From the NCBI GenBank assembly GCA_965232405.1, contig OZ246966.1, positions 744,001 through 808,000 on the forward strand: a stretch of DNA of 64,000 bases, in the 5' to 3' direction. The notes under the pieces were generated by a model that was not told the origin of the DNA, did not search any database, and worked only from the letters and a program-made list of their open reading frames with translations. This document shows, piece by piece, positions 33,041-41,243 of the stretch; position 1 is the stretch's first letter; the number at the start of each line of letters is the position of its first letter. The stretch is from RCIO01 sp965232405. GTDB taxonomy: Bacteria > Pseudomonadota > Alphaproteobacteria > Rhizobiales > Rhizobiaceae. The position numbers and the translations under genes were made by a program.

Positions 33041-33445
33041 CGCTCTTAATCTCCTGTTTTGATTGAACTTTTTGAAACACAAGGGAGGATAGGGTCGCTA
33101 GGGAGGGTAGTCCCGCGCATTACGTAGAGAGATCGAACGGATTTTTTCCGCACTTGAAACGCATATGGAAAAACCTTCGATATTCCCGACCCTAGCGACC
33201 CCTGCGCCCGGCGCGCCTGATTCCGTTATGCTTTTCCCCGCACCCTTGAAAACAGCACCGACCCCGGGCGGCGTCTTTGCGACCCTAGCGACCCCGAAAG
33301 GGACGCAAATCGACCCTTGTTCCGATGGCCGCTCAAAAGGGGTGCGGGGCGAGGCGGTGTGCAACGCACTGAAAAGGAGACGGCGGGCTTTTCCTTGCCG
33401 CCGGGCGCACGCTGTGAAATCGTGGCCGGTCAGGAGGACAATGGA
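33041..33445. promoter_or_regulatory. Gene-free segment with three CCCTAGCGACCC repeats and a candidate promoter
   Basis: The 12-mer CCCTAGCGACCC occurs at 33190-33201 and 33283-33294 (plus) and inverted at 33092-33103. A plus-strand promoter TTGAAA (33154-33159) with an 18-base spacer and CGATAT (33178-33183) is present. The minus strand of the first part would hold the start signals for the 331-aa gene. The repeats might be operator or origin elements. A 113-aa frame at 33165 is not convincing. Confidence 0.45.
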
Positions 33446-33796
33446 ATGCGCATGTTTTTCATGGCGGCTGCTATGGCCGCCTCGATCTCGCCTGCCCTGG
33501 CACTGACCGACACCGACCAGCAGTTCGTCAAGCGGATGACCGAAGCCTACATAGCGGCCGACAAGTGCCCTTGGCTCGCTGCCGACCCTCGTCGTATGGA
33601 TCTTCTCGTCATTGCTCAGACTGGCGACCTGGGGTCCTTTGGGAACGGCAGCGAGTGGGAGCGTGAGCTGCGTACGCAAATGCCCTCCATCAGCAAGCGC
33701 CTTTCGTCCCTTTCGGCCGATGGTGTCTGCGCTATGGGCCAGCAATTGTTCGGCGCGCAGGGTGAGGTGTTTCCGGGCCTGCTCGTGGCCGAGTGA
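33446..33796 (+). CDS. Small exported protein (prophage cargo)
   Basis: 116 aa on the plus strand inside a minus-strand operon. AGGAGG lies 8 bases before the ATG. An N-terminal signal peptide (MFFMAAAMAASISPALA-LTD) precedes a small helical domain with two cysteines (KCPWLAAD, VCAMGQQ) that may form a disulphide. It likely acts in the periplasm. Opposite orientation and own regulatory region mark it as a lysogenic-conversion gene. The function is unknown. Confidence 0.7.
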   Translation: MRMFFMAAAMAASISPALALTDTDQQFVKRMTEAYIAADKCPWLAADPRRMDLLVIAQTGDLGSFGNGSEWERELRTQMPSISKRLSSLSADGVCAMGQQLFGAQGEVFPGLLVAE

Positions 33797-33825
33797 TGCT
33801 GGCGAAGGGGTGCGGGGCAGCATCA

Positions 33826-34701
33826 TTACGCGCCGAGGGCGGCAAATATGTCCGGCACCGCTTGGGCGGCGTCGAGCGCGGCCGAGGCGGCCGGATTGAT
33901 CCACAGCACCTCGGTCCTTTCGCGCGCGCCGTCAGCAAGCGTCGTGGTCTCGGTGCGCCGCCAATGCGCCAGCCGGTCGTCATAGATTTGTGCGGGATAG
34001 CCGGACAGCACAACCATTCCGCAAAGGCCGTCGAGCGCGTCGAGCAACGCAGCGTGGTCCTCGACGGTCAGTTCGTGATCGTATGCGTGATAGCGCAACT
34101 TGCCGCGCCGACTCTTCTGCGATCGCGTTTCCGGCATATAGGGCGGGTCGACATAATGCAGCGTCTCGATGGAGTCGTGCTGCCGCATCACATCAACCGC
34201 CGGCCGGTTTTCGATCACCACGCCAGCGAGGCGTTCGACGATGGCAGCGAGTGCTGGCGGATAGCGTGCCCAATCATGCGCAGGCGTTGTGCCTGAGCGG
34301 TTGCTGTTGGCGCGAAATCCGGTTTTCACCTTGGCGTTGTGGCCGTCGCTGCCAAAACCCATCATCGAGCGCACGATCAGCCGTCGGGCTCGCTCGACAG
34401 GATCGGCGGCGGGCGGCACTGGCGCGACAAATTCCTCGCGCGCGAAGGGTGTCGCGGCCAGCGATCGCAGCAGCGCCGGCGCGGCGGCAGGGTCGCGCAG
34501 GACGCGGAAAAGGTTCACTACGTCGACCGACAGGTCGTTGTAGATCTCGCCATAGACGCGAGGCTTGCGCAGCAGCACCGAGGCCGCGCCGCCGAACGGC
34601 TCGACGTAGACCCGGTGCGGCGGGAAATGACCGATGATCCATTCGGCCAGACGCCATTTGCCGCCATGGTAGCGCAGGAGGGGCCTGGACAGATCCATCA
34701 C
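33826..34701 (-). CDS. Dam-like DNA adenine-N6 methyltransferase
   Basis: 291 aa. Motif I is EPFGGAAS (35-41) and motif IV DPPY (185-188), the alpha-class order of D12 enzymes. The N-terminal R-Y-H-G-G-K-W-R segment binds the cofactor. It methylates adenine, GATC being the commonest target in this family, although the specificity cannot be read here. It may shield phage DNA from restriction or change host gene expression. It is one of three methyltransferases in the prophage. Confidence 0.88.
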   Translation of the reverse strand: MMDLSRPLLRYHGGKWRLAEWIIGHFPPHRVYVEPFGGAASVLLRKPRVYGEIYNDLSVDVVNLFRVLRDPAAAPALLRSLAATPFAREEFVAPVPPAADPVERARRLIVRSMMGFGSDGHNAKVKTGFRANSNRSGTTPAHDWARYPPALAAIVERLAGVVIENRPAVDVMRQHDSIETLHYVDPPYMPETRSQKSRRGKLRYHAYDHELTVEDHAALLDALDGLCGMVVLSGYPAQIYDDRLAHWRRTETTTLADGARERTEVLWINPAASAALDAAQAVPDIFAALGA

Positions 34702-34976
34702 ACCGCCCCGTCCATCGCGATCAGAGCGTCGACGCCCTCGATCGTCAGCCTGAATTCGGGACCGCGCGTCTGGCCGTCGCCGGGCGTGCAGTGCACAAGG
34801 CCGCGCCGGGCCAGATCGTCGAGCGTCATGAATGCGGCGAGGGCGTTTTCGTCGGCGATTTCGGTCATAAGGTGCGGCCCGGCACCCAGGAAGCGCAGCG
34901 CCTGCAATTCATGCGGTTTGAGTTCTAGAGCGCCGGCGAGGGACGGGTCTGCGCGGGAATTGGCGGGGTTCAGCAT
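34698..34976 (-). CDS. Small winged-helix-like protein
   Basis: 92 aa from the ATG at 34976. The helical pattern LKPHELQALRFLGAGPHLMTEIADENALAAFMTLDDLARRGLV looks like a small winged HTH with a following beta wing. It overlaps the dam gene by 4 bases. It may control the early-left genes or be a replication accessory protein. No close family recognised. Confidence 0.5.
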   Translation of the reverse strand: MLNPANSRADPSLAGALELKPHELQALRFLGAGPHLMTEIADENALAAFMTLDDLARRGLVHCTPGDGQTRGPEFRLTIEGVDALIAMDGAV

Positions 34977-34980
34977 GCCG

Positions 34981-35208
34981 TCACCCCGCCGCCTTGCGCT
35001 TAGCCCGGCGCTCGGCTTCCCAATCATCCAGCGCAACGCGGTTTCGTATGCGCCGGTCCATGATCGCGACGGCATCGCAAGGCTCGCCCTCGGTGGCAGC
35101 GCAGACACAGGTGCCGTTCGCGAATTCGCATATGAGCTGCCACACCGGCGGGCATTTCGGTGCGCCGGTCGCATAGCGTTCGCCGGATTTGTGCAGGACG
35201 GCGTTCAC
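34981..35208 (-). CDS. Small Cys-containing phage protein
   Basis: 75 aa from a GTG that overlaps the MazG gene stop (GTGA). Four to five Cys (KCPPVW, CEFANGTCVC, EPCDAV) hint at zinc binding, and the end is basic (RRAKRKAAG). Coupled genes on both sides support that it is translated. No function can be assigned. Confidence 0.5.
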   Translation of the reverse strand: MNAVLHKSGERYATGAPKCPPVWQLICEFANGTCVCAATEGEPCDAVAIMDRRIRNRVALDDWEAERRAKRKAAG

Positions 35209-35708
35209 GGCTGCAGCCTCGTTTTCAGGCCGACCTTGCCGCTGGTCGCGTTGAACTTGCGAACGACTGCCGCCTCGAGGTCGACGCCGTACTGCATGGC
35301 GATCAGATCGGCGCAGATGACCACGTCTGCCAGCTCGTCGGCGAGGTCGCTGACGGTTGCCCGCGAACCGGCGATGCCGAAGCGCTCGCGCTCCAGCTTC
35401 TTGATCACATTGCAGGCCTCGCCGACCTCGCCGGCCATTTCGTTGCCGCGATAAGCCGGCGTGATCTTGTCGTCACCATCCCATTCGGCTTGTCGCGCGA
35501 TATTGGCCTCGCGCAACGACGTGCGCGAATGATGTCCGGAAACATGATCTGCATCAGCGCCAATTTGGGAGGGCTCACGCTGCTCGGGCGGGAACAATGT
35601 GCATACCGGGCCCGGATTGCCGCCCGTCCTTGCTATGAGTTCACCTGAAGTGATGGTCGACGGCTTCCGTCTCGGTCGCTTTAGTTTGGAAAAGTTGAAT
35701 TTCGTCAT
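35205..35708 (-). CDS. MazG-like nucleotide pyrophosphohydrolase
   Basis: 167 aa from the ATG at 35708 (ATGA overlap with the helicase gene). Metal-binding acids fit the all-alpha NTP-PPase pattern: Glu90, Glu94 and Glu97 in NEMAGEVGEA, then Glu125 and Asp128 in DLADELADVV. The first ~65 residues are an extra, basic, disordered-looking segment. Phage MazG proteins may lower (p)ppGpp or clean up nucleotide pools during infection; which is unclear here. Confidence 0.75.
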   Translation of the reverse strand: MTKFNFSKLKRPRRKPSTITSGELIARTGGNPGPVCTLFPPEQREPSQIGADADHVSGHHSRTSLREANIARQAEWDGDDKITPAYRGNEMAGEVGEACNVIKKLERERFGIAGSRATVSDLADELADVVICADLIAMQYGVDLEAAVVRKFNATSGKVGLKTRLQP

Positions 35709-37405
35709 CACCCTGTCTCCTGTCCTGGTTGCTGTTCGGCCTGACCGCGGGTCAGCCATTCGTCGCGAACCCGGATGCCGCGATAGAGCGGTGCGCCGTT
35801 CGATTTGGCCTTGTGGAATTGCCGCAGCCCCTCGCTGCCCTCGGGCGCCGGCCAGCCGCGGCGCGCGGCGTCGGGCAGGCGGCGGTAGAAGGTCGTATCC
35901 TTGACCTTCACCGTGCCGGTCTGGCGGCAATAAAGCTCGTAGGCGCAGAACAGGTCGAACGGCTTTTCGGTGTCGGTGTCGTCGCCGGTCACGTCGGTCG
36001 CATTGCGGATGAAGGCGCCGATCGGGTCCTCCTCCTCGCGATATTCCTGCGTGGCGTCGAGGATGTCGCGCGGTGCGTTGAGCCCGCCGGAATTCAGGAA
36101 TTCGAGCGCGCCCTCGACCGCCCATTTCAGGATCGCCGGGGCTTCCGCCAGCAGCTTTTTCGGCAGGTCCTTGTCGACCTCGTCCTTGGCGATCTGCTCG
36201 TTCCACGGCACGAGGTGAATGCGCCGCCAGATCCCATCATCATTGCCGATGATCACCGGCTTGTGGTTGCCCGACACGATCAGCGTGAATTGCGGGTCGA
36301 ACTCGAAAAAGTCGCGGTGCAGGCGTCGCACCGCGATCGCCTCGCCGCCGGTCAGGCGCTTGATCAGGGCCTCTTTCAGCCGCACGCCGGACTCCGGTTC
36401 CGACGCGGCGACGAGGCGGGCGCCGGGCAGCCGGGCAAGGTCGGGCGTTGCCTCAGCGCCCGAGCGCCGGTCCTCGCCAGCGAAACTGTCGATCGACAGG
36501 GTGACGGCATAGTCGTCGAAGATCCGGCACAGCGTATCGACGAATGTCGATTTGCCGTTGCGGCCGATGCCGTAGAAAAACGCGATCACCTGCTCGGTGT
36601 TCAAGCCGAGCAGGCAATAGCCGGCGAGCCGCTTCAGATAGGCCCGCATGTCCGGCGAGGGCTGCACGCGCGCCAGAAACTTTTCCCATTCCTTCGCCTT
36701 GCCGATGCCCGGCTCGTAGGGCGTCGGCGAGAGCTTGGAAATCAGGTCGCCGCGCTCGTGTTGGCAAAGCTCGACATGCCAGCGAAAACGCGGGTCGTCG
36801 GGGTCGCTTTCCGGGTCCTCGGTGCAGGAAAAACGCAGCGTGCCGTTGCCGACATTGAAGGCGTAGAGATCGCGATTGAGGTCGTCGACGGTGGCGGGTC
36901 GCCATGCCGCGGCCTCGGTGAGCATGGCGGTCAGTTTGGTCGATCCGCAGGTCGATTTCGCGTGGCGGGCGCGGTGCGCGCGGCGCTCGGCAAGGGCGGC
37001 CTCGGCCTCCTTGCCGGCGGCGATGTCGGCTGTCCACTGCTTGCGCTTGGCGGTCAGCGCGAACAGCTCGTCGCGGTCCATCGCCTTCGCATCGTATTCG
37101 GTCGCCAGACCCTCGCGAGCGATCTCGGCCCGGTCGATCATGTCCTGCTGGCTCTCAGGCGGCAGGATATAGGCGGTCTCGGCATAGATCGCCTCGGCCG
37201 CCTTGTGTGCGAGGCGTCGCGTGATGGCGCCGGAATCGTCCTCTTTCCAGCGCCGGCCGTCATAGGCGTGCCAGCCGACATGCGTGATATGCACAGCCGT
37301 CTCGCCCGCCCATCGCAGGAAGCGCCGCGCATTGCCGATATCGTGTTCCGGCTCGGCGGCGTTCTGCGCGATCAGCCGCCATTCGTCGCCTGAATAGCGG
37401 TCCAA
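35708..37405 (-). CDS. D5/P4-family phage helicase
   Basis: 565 aa. Residues 1-230 fit a D5_N-type domain, and the AAA+-like SF3 helicase follows with Walker A GIGRNGKST (279-287) and LVAASEPESG. The C-terminal ~70 residues form a winged-helix-like end. This is the replicative helicase that works with the separate primase (39933-41243). The start is TTG at 37405, with AAGGGG six bases upstream. The methyltransferase gene stops just before it. Confidence 0.88.
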   Translation of the reverse strand: MDRYSGDEWRLIAQNAAEPEHDIGNARRFLRWAGETAVHITHVGWHAYDGRRWKEDDSGAITRRLAHKAAEAIYAETAYILPPESQQDMIDRAEIAREGLATEYDAKAMDRDELFALTAKRKQWTADIAAGKEAEAALAERRAHRARHAKSTCGSTKLTAMLTEAAAWRPATVDDLNRDLYAFNVGNGTLRFSCTEDPESDPDDPRFRWHVELCQHERGDLISKLSPTPYEPGIGKAKEWEKFLARVQPSPDMRAYLKRLAGYCLLGLNTEQVIAFFYGIGRNGKSTFVDTLCRIFDDYAVTLSIDSFAGEDRRSGAEATPDLARLPGARLVAASEPESGVRLKEALIKRLTGGEAIAVRRLHRDFFEFDPQFTLIVSGNHKPVIIGNDDGIWRRIHLVPWNEQIAKDEVDKDLPKKLLAEAPAILKWAVEGALEFLNSGGLNAPRDILDATQEYREEEDPIGAFIRNATDVTGDDTDTEKPFDLFCAYELYCRQTGTVKVKDTTFYRRLPDAARRGWPAPEGSEGLRQFHKAKSNGAPLYRGIRVRDEWLTRGQAEQQPGQETG

Positions 37406-39028
37406 TCATCGCCCCTTGATCGCTCTGCGGCGAAAGCCGAACCCGCCCTCGCCGGCCATGATGCCGCCGTCGCTCATAGGCCTACCCCCCCCCCCGTCGA
37501 GCGCGCCGAAAATGTCGGCGACAACAGGCTCCTCGGCAAGCTGTGCCGGCGCCGCTTTGCCCTCGGAGGCTGCCTTGGCCTGGCGCTCGGCCTTGGCACG
37601 GCGGGCCGCACGCCGGCGCGAGTCGCGGCCGGCGAGCACAAGCCCCATGCGCCGTGCGATGTCGGCGCGGTATTCGGCCTCTCGCTCGATCAGGATCGCG
37701 CTGAAACCCTCGCGGAATGCCGCCTCGCCGGTCGTGCCGGTGCCGGCGAACAGGTCCAGGATGGTGCCGCCGGCCGGGCAAAGGCCGCGGCAAAGCCATT
37801 GTATGAGGTCGAGCGGCTTCACCGTTGGATGGCCGGAGCCGAGCCGGTCGTCGCCGTCGGCCTTGGCGGTGTAGAAGAACCGCGCGGCAGACCCGTTGTC
37901 GGCATAGGAGGCGACCATGGCCCCTCGCCCGCCGCCGGAATAGGCGCCGTCACCTCCGATGCCGTGCGCCAGCCGCGACTCGCCATTGCCGCCGCCTGCC
38001 TCCTGCGGGAACCCCGCGGTGGCCGCCTCGCTGCCGTCATGCGTCAGATTGGCGGGGAAGCGGCCCTCGATCACGCCGGCGTCCTCGCGGAACGTGTTGC
38101 CGCCGGACATCGAGCCGTTGGTCGGCTTGACCCCGCCGACCGAACGGGTTCGCCTCATCATGTCGTTGCCGACCCGCATGGCGTCAACATTCACGCCGCC
38201 GGTGCCGGTGGCGAGCACCTGCGCCGCGACGTTCGCCGCCTCGACCGGTTTGCGGGCGATGACGATCGGCTCATAGGCCGGTTTCAGCGCCGTGCCCCAT
38301 CCTTCCCATGTGGAGGCCTCGGGCGAGCCAGGTGCGGTGATTTCCCGATCGATATATTCAGGCTGGTCGCGCGCGGCGGCATTGATGCCGTCGCCAAGGC
38401 CGCGCCCATTGCCGTTTCGGATGTCGCGCACCTTCTCGGTGCCGACGACCTTGCGTTCGGCGCCGAGCATCTTGTCGATCGCTTTCGAAATGTTGTGCGA
38501 CTTGGGAAAGCCCGAGCCGAAGGTCCAGAACGCCTCGCCGAGCGGCCCGAAATGATCGATGAGCCGGAAAAGCGCATCGGCCTGCGCCGGGCCGAGGCTT
38601 TCGAGGAAGGCAATGAGGTGCGGGTCGGGGTCGAACAGGTTGATGATCCGGTCCCGCACCTCGAACCCTGCCGCCTCGATGCCCCAGGCCATCTTGTGCA
38701 CGCATTTCGGCGCCGAGAATGCCGCCAGGTGCCCGCCGGGCTTCAGGACCCGCAGCACCTTGGCCCACGTCTCGGGGCGGAAAGCCACGTCGCCGCCATC
38801 CCAATCCTTGCCCATGAACCCGGCAGAGGCGCGGGAAAACACGCCGTCGGTGCCGTGCTTGGCGGGCGCGGAGCCCTCCTTGCCGAAGCGGGCGACGATC
38901 GTGTCATAGTGATAGGGGGGGTCGGTGATGACGGCGTCGACGGAGCTTTCCGGCAGCGTGTCCAGCACCTCGAGGCAGTCGCCGGCGTGCAGCGTCACCC
39001 GCCCGTCGAGGAATGTGACCGGGTCCAT
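37406..39028 (-). CDS. Beta-class DNA methyltransferase (N6-adenine or N4-cytosine)
   Basis: 540 aa. The order is DPPY first (36-39) and motif I DLFAGTGTT later (425-433), so it is beta class. A ~280-residue middle part would hold the target recognition domain. Start is the ATG at 39028. An 11-base G tract (codons 512-515) near the 3' end can switch the last 25 residues off by one-base slippage. The target site is unknown; CcrM, the host cell-cycle methylase, is also beta class, which is interesting given the GcrA-like gene upstream. Confidence 0.82.
   Translation of the reverse strand: MDPVTFLDGRVTLHAGDCLEVLDTLPESSVDAVITDPPYHYDTIVARFGKEGSAPAKHGTDGVFSRASAGFMGKDWDGGDVAFRPETWAKVLRVLKPGGHLAAFSAPKCVHKMAWGIEAAGFEVRDRIINLFDPDPHLIAFLESLGPAQADALFRLIDHFGPLGEAFWTFGSGFPKSHNISKAIDKMLGAERKVVGTEKVRDIRNGNGRGLGDGINAAARDQPEYIDREITAPGSPEASTWEGWGTALKPAYEPIVIARKPVEAANVAAQVLATGTGGVNVDAMRVGNDMMRRTRSVGGVKPTNGSMSGGNTFREDAGVIEGRFPANLTHDGSEAATAGFPQEAGGGNGESRLAHGIGGDGAYSGGGRGAMVASYADNGSAARFFYTAKADGDDRLGSGHPTVKPLDLIQWLCRGLCPAGGTILDLFAGTGTTGEAAFREGFSAILIEREAEYRADIARRMGLVLAGRDSRRRAARRAKAERQAKAASEGKAAPAQLAEEPVVADIFGALDGGGGRPMSDGGIMAGEGGFGFRRRAIKGR
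37485..37495 (+). repeat. 11-base homopolymer (C on plus, G in the coding strand)
   Basis: A run of 11 identical bases inside the beta-class methyltransferase gene. Gaining one G gives an immediate TAG, and losing one gives a stop within four codons. Such runs are typical of phase-variable genes, but sequencing error at a homopolymer is an alternative explanation. Confidence 0.75.
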
Positions 39029-39029
39029 A

Positions 39030-39494
39030 TCAGATCTCCGGCAGCCGGCAGATCGAATAGGCGGTGCGACCGCGTCCGCGGCTTGGCGCGGCGGCGATGA
39101 AACCCTTTTCGAGCAGGCGGTCGTAACAGGGCTGCAGGTCGGACGCAGGCACCATGGACCGCGCCGACATATCCATCGCCGAGGGGCGGGCAATCCGCTC
39201 CGGCCCCGAACATTCGACCAGCGCACGGAACACGCGCAACTGCTTGACGGTGAGGCCGCATTCTGCCGCCCGCTTCGCCAGTTCCTTCGTGTCGGCCTTG
39301 CCATAGACACGCCGGAAATCCTCGACCGCCTTGCCGACGAAACCGTCGCCGCCGGTCAGGTCGATCCGGTCGAACAGCGCCTGCGCGAGCTGGCCGGGCG
39401 TCAGGCCCGCCTTTTTGGCGGCATCCTTGATCGCGCCGTGGCGGCTTTCGGGCGTGCGCACGGTGAAGCGAAAGATCGGCAGGTCGAGGTCCAT
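39030..39494 (-). CDS. Helix-turn-helix-like regulatory protein
   Basis: 154 aa from the ATG at 39494. Helical throughout; a winged HTH of MarR shape is suggested by LTVKQLRVFRALVECSGPERIARPSAMDM and the C-terminal LLEKGFIAAAPSRGRGRTAYSI wing. The N-terminal part (DAAKKAGLTPGQLAQALFDRI) contains another helical pair. It sits between GcrA-like and methyltransferase genes and may regulate the operon. No family match stronger than shape. Confidence 0.55.
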   Translation of the reverse strand: MDLDLPIFRFTVRTPESRHGAIKDAAKKAGLTPGQLAQALFDRIDLTGGDGFVGKAVEDFRRVYGKADTKELAKRAAECGLTVKQLRVFRALVECSGPERIARPSAMDMSARSMVPASDLQPCYDRLLEKGFIAAAPSRGRGRTAYSICRLPEI

Positions 39495-39504
39495 TCTCGA
39501 ATTC

Positions 39505-39936
39505 CTATTGCGTGGCGATGGCGTGATGTTCGGGGCAGTAGGGGCCAGCCCCGGCGGGCAGGCCGCAGAAGCGGTGCGCATGCGCCGGCGCGTCGTGCGG
39601 GGTGACCGCGAATTTGCATTCGCCTCGCCCGAGTTCCGCCAGCTTCACGCGGCGCGCGGCGGCGACAATATCGGCCATGCACCGGAGCGGCCGCGAATGC
39701 GTGCTGCGCTGATGCGCCTTGCCGGCGGCAGGTCGGGCTGCCGGGGTGCTGGGCGCGCCCTTGGCGCGCGACTTGCGCGGCGACACGAGGCCGTGGCGCT
39801 GGCGCCAGCGATGAACGATGCCCGCAATCGCCTGCCTGCTGGTTTTCCAGTCGGCGGCGATCTGCGTGTAACTCAGGCCGTCCTCGGTAAAGGCGCGGAA
39901 CACGGCCCTGCGCTGTTCGTCGTTCCAGTCGTTCAT
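39505..39936 (-). CDS. GcrA-like cell-cycle transcription factor
   Basis: 143 aa. The N-terminal part (MNDWNDEQRRAVFRAFTEDGLSYTQIAADW) is the GcrA-type HTH. The C-terminal part has CKFAVTP, FCGLP and the final YCPEHHAIA that resemble the GcrA sigma-interacting domain. Host GcrA binds RNA polymerase sigma70 and activates promoters carrying GANTC methylated by CcrM. A phage copy could redirect host RNA polymerase or mimic this control. It overlaps the primase gene by 4 bases. Confidence 0.78.
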   Translation of the reverse strand: MNDWNDEQRRAVFRAFTEDGLSYTQIAADWKTSRQAIAGIVHRWRQRHGLVSPRKSRAKGAPSTPAARPAAGKAHQRSTHSRPLRCMADIVAAARRVKLAELGRGECKFAVTPHDAPAHAHRFCGLPAGAGPYCPEHHAIATQ

Positions 39937-41243
39937 GCGGAGGTGTCCTCGTGTTGCTGCGCTTCCAAGGCTGCGACCGCAGCCCGCCGGGCGTCCGGCG
40001 CCCCGCCGGAGGGCCAGCCGCTGTCAGGCGGCGGTGCGGCCCGCGAGGCCATAAGGAGAGAATTGAAATCGTGCCCCTCTGGCGGCCAGTCGATCACGAT
40101 ATCGCCGTCGCCGAGAGGCATGCCGTCTCCCGAAAGCCGTGCCTTGGCGCGCAGATAGGCGGCGCGGCTGGCGAAGGGGTCGCCGTCGAGTTCGCCGATC
40201 AGGGTCAGGTGCATGACGCCGGGATGCGGCGCCCAGAGGAGTGAATGATCCTCGTCGGGTTTCGGGTCCGGGCCGGGCGCGCGCACGGGCATCTGCCGCC
40301 CGTCGGTGCGGGTGATTTTCGCGGTCGGGTGCGAGACGCTGCGCACCGCGCGCCCGGCGAGATTGCCGAGGTCGATGGACGTTTCGAGCGATGCCGCAGG
40401 TTCGTGCGCGCGGCCCATCGCCCACCATGACAAAGCGGACTCGACGCCCTCGGCCACGCCGAGAAAAGGCGAGGCCTTGATGCCGTCCTTGAGAACGATG
40501 CGCCCGCCCTTTTTCGAACCCCGCACCTTTTTGGCCGGTAGCTGCTCGCCCGTATCGGGATCGAAAATTTCGGCCTTGCCCTTGGGACGATCGAGGTCGA
40601 TCCATGTCGCGTGAAGCCCGAGAAAGCGGTTGTCCGGTGCCTGGATCGGCCACAGCATTGCCGGGCCGACATAGATCACCTTCCATTTCCTGATCGGTCG
40701 CCCCTGCGCATCGGTGCGGCCGGTATTGCAGAAGTGCCAGAAAGGCAGCGCCCCGTGCTCGCGACAATGCGCGCCGGGCAGGCGGGCGAGGGCCGGGTCT
40801 ATGCCGCGCAGCGCGAGATACCGCGCCACGGGTCCGCCGGCTTCGAACGGCCGGCCCTCGCGCCAAAGCTGGAACGCACGGCGGCGCTCCTTTTCGCGGA
40901 ATTCGTTTTCTGCCTGGGGATCGGGCGCCGCATGTTCGCGCGACTCGATGGCGCCCTCACCGGTCAGGATCTCGACGGCGCGCGGGAACGAACATTTCTC
41001 GACATGGCGCACGAGCGCAACGGCATCGCCGCCTATAGGGTCGCCGGCGCCCTGGCGGCACGACCAGACGTTCTTGCGGGTGTTGACGGCGAAGCGGTCG
41101 CGCCCGCCACAGCCGGGGCACGGCCCGATCGCCTCGCCGGAATGCGATGGCCGGGCGGCAAAGCCGTAGCGGTTGGCGACCAGATAGACATCGAGCGCGC
41201 GGGCTTTTTCGATCACCTCGTCGGGAATGCGCGGCGCGTTCAT
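39933..41243 (-). CDS. Phage primase with CHC2-type zinc finger and toprim domain
   Basis: 436 aa. Zinc ligands Cys42, Cys45 and Cys62 are seen in CPGCGGRDRF...WSCR. A primase core follows, with a toprim-like GVAEGVESALSW near residue 268. It would prime phage DNA synthesis and work with the D5/P4 helicase encoded four genes further downstream. The late C-terminal part is Ala/Pro-rich. It overlaps both neighbours by 4 bases. Confidence 0.85.
   Translation of the reverse strand: MNAPRIPDEVIEKARALDVYLVANRYGFAARPSHSGEAIGPCPGCGGRDRFAVNTRKNVWSCRQGAGDPIGGDAVALVRHVEKCSFPRAVEILTGEGAIESREHAAPDPQAENEFREKERRRAFQLWREGRPFEAGGPVARYLALRGIDPALARLPGAHCREHGALPFWHFCNTGRTDAQGRPIRKWKVIYVGPAMLWPIQAPDNRFLGLHATWIDLDRPKGKAEIFDPDTGEQLPAKKVRGSKKGGRIVLKDGIKASPFLGVAEGVESALSWWAMGRAHEPAASLETSIDLGNLAGRAVRSVSHPTAKITRTDGRQMPVRAPGPDPKPDEDHSLLWAPHPGVMHLTLIGELDGDPFASRAAYLRAKARLSGDGMPLGDGDIVIDWPPEGHDFNSLLMASRAAPPPDSGWPSGGAPDARRAAVAALEAQQHEDTSA

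Noticed and set aside
33165..33506. 113-codon plus-strand frame with a repeated TLATP
   Set aside because: Its ATG overlaps a likely -10 element, the TLATP repeats just reflect the CCCTAGCGACCC DNA repeats, and it overlaps the exported gene.
33098..33904. 268-codon minus-strand frame opposite the small exported gene
   Set aside because: The plus strand has a signal peptide and ribosome site; the minus frame has neither and no conserved motif.
38917..38923. Seven-base G run in the methyltransferase gene as a second phase-variable site
   Set aside because: It encodes the invariant DPPY motif and is short; not a convincing slippage tract.
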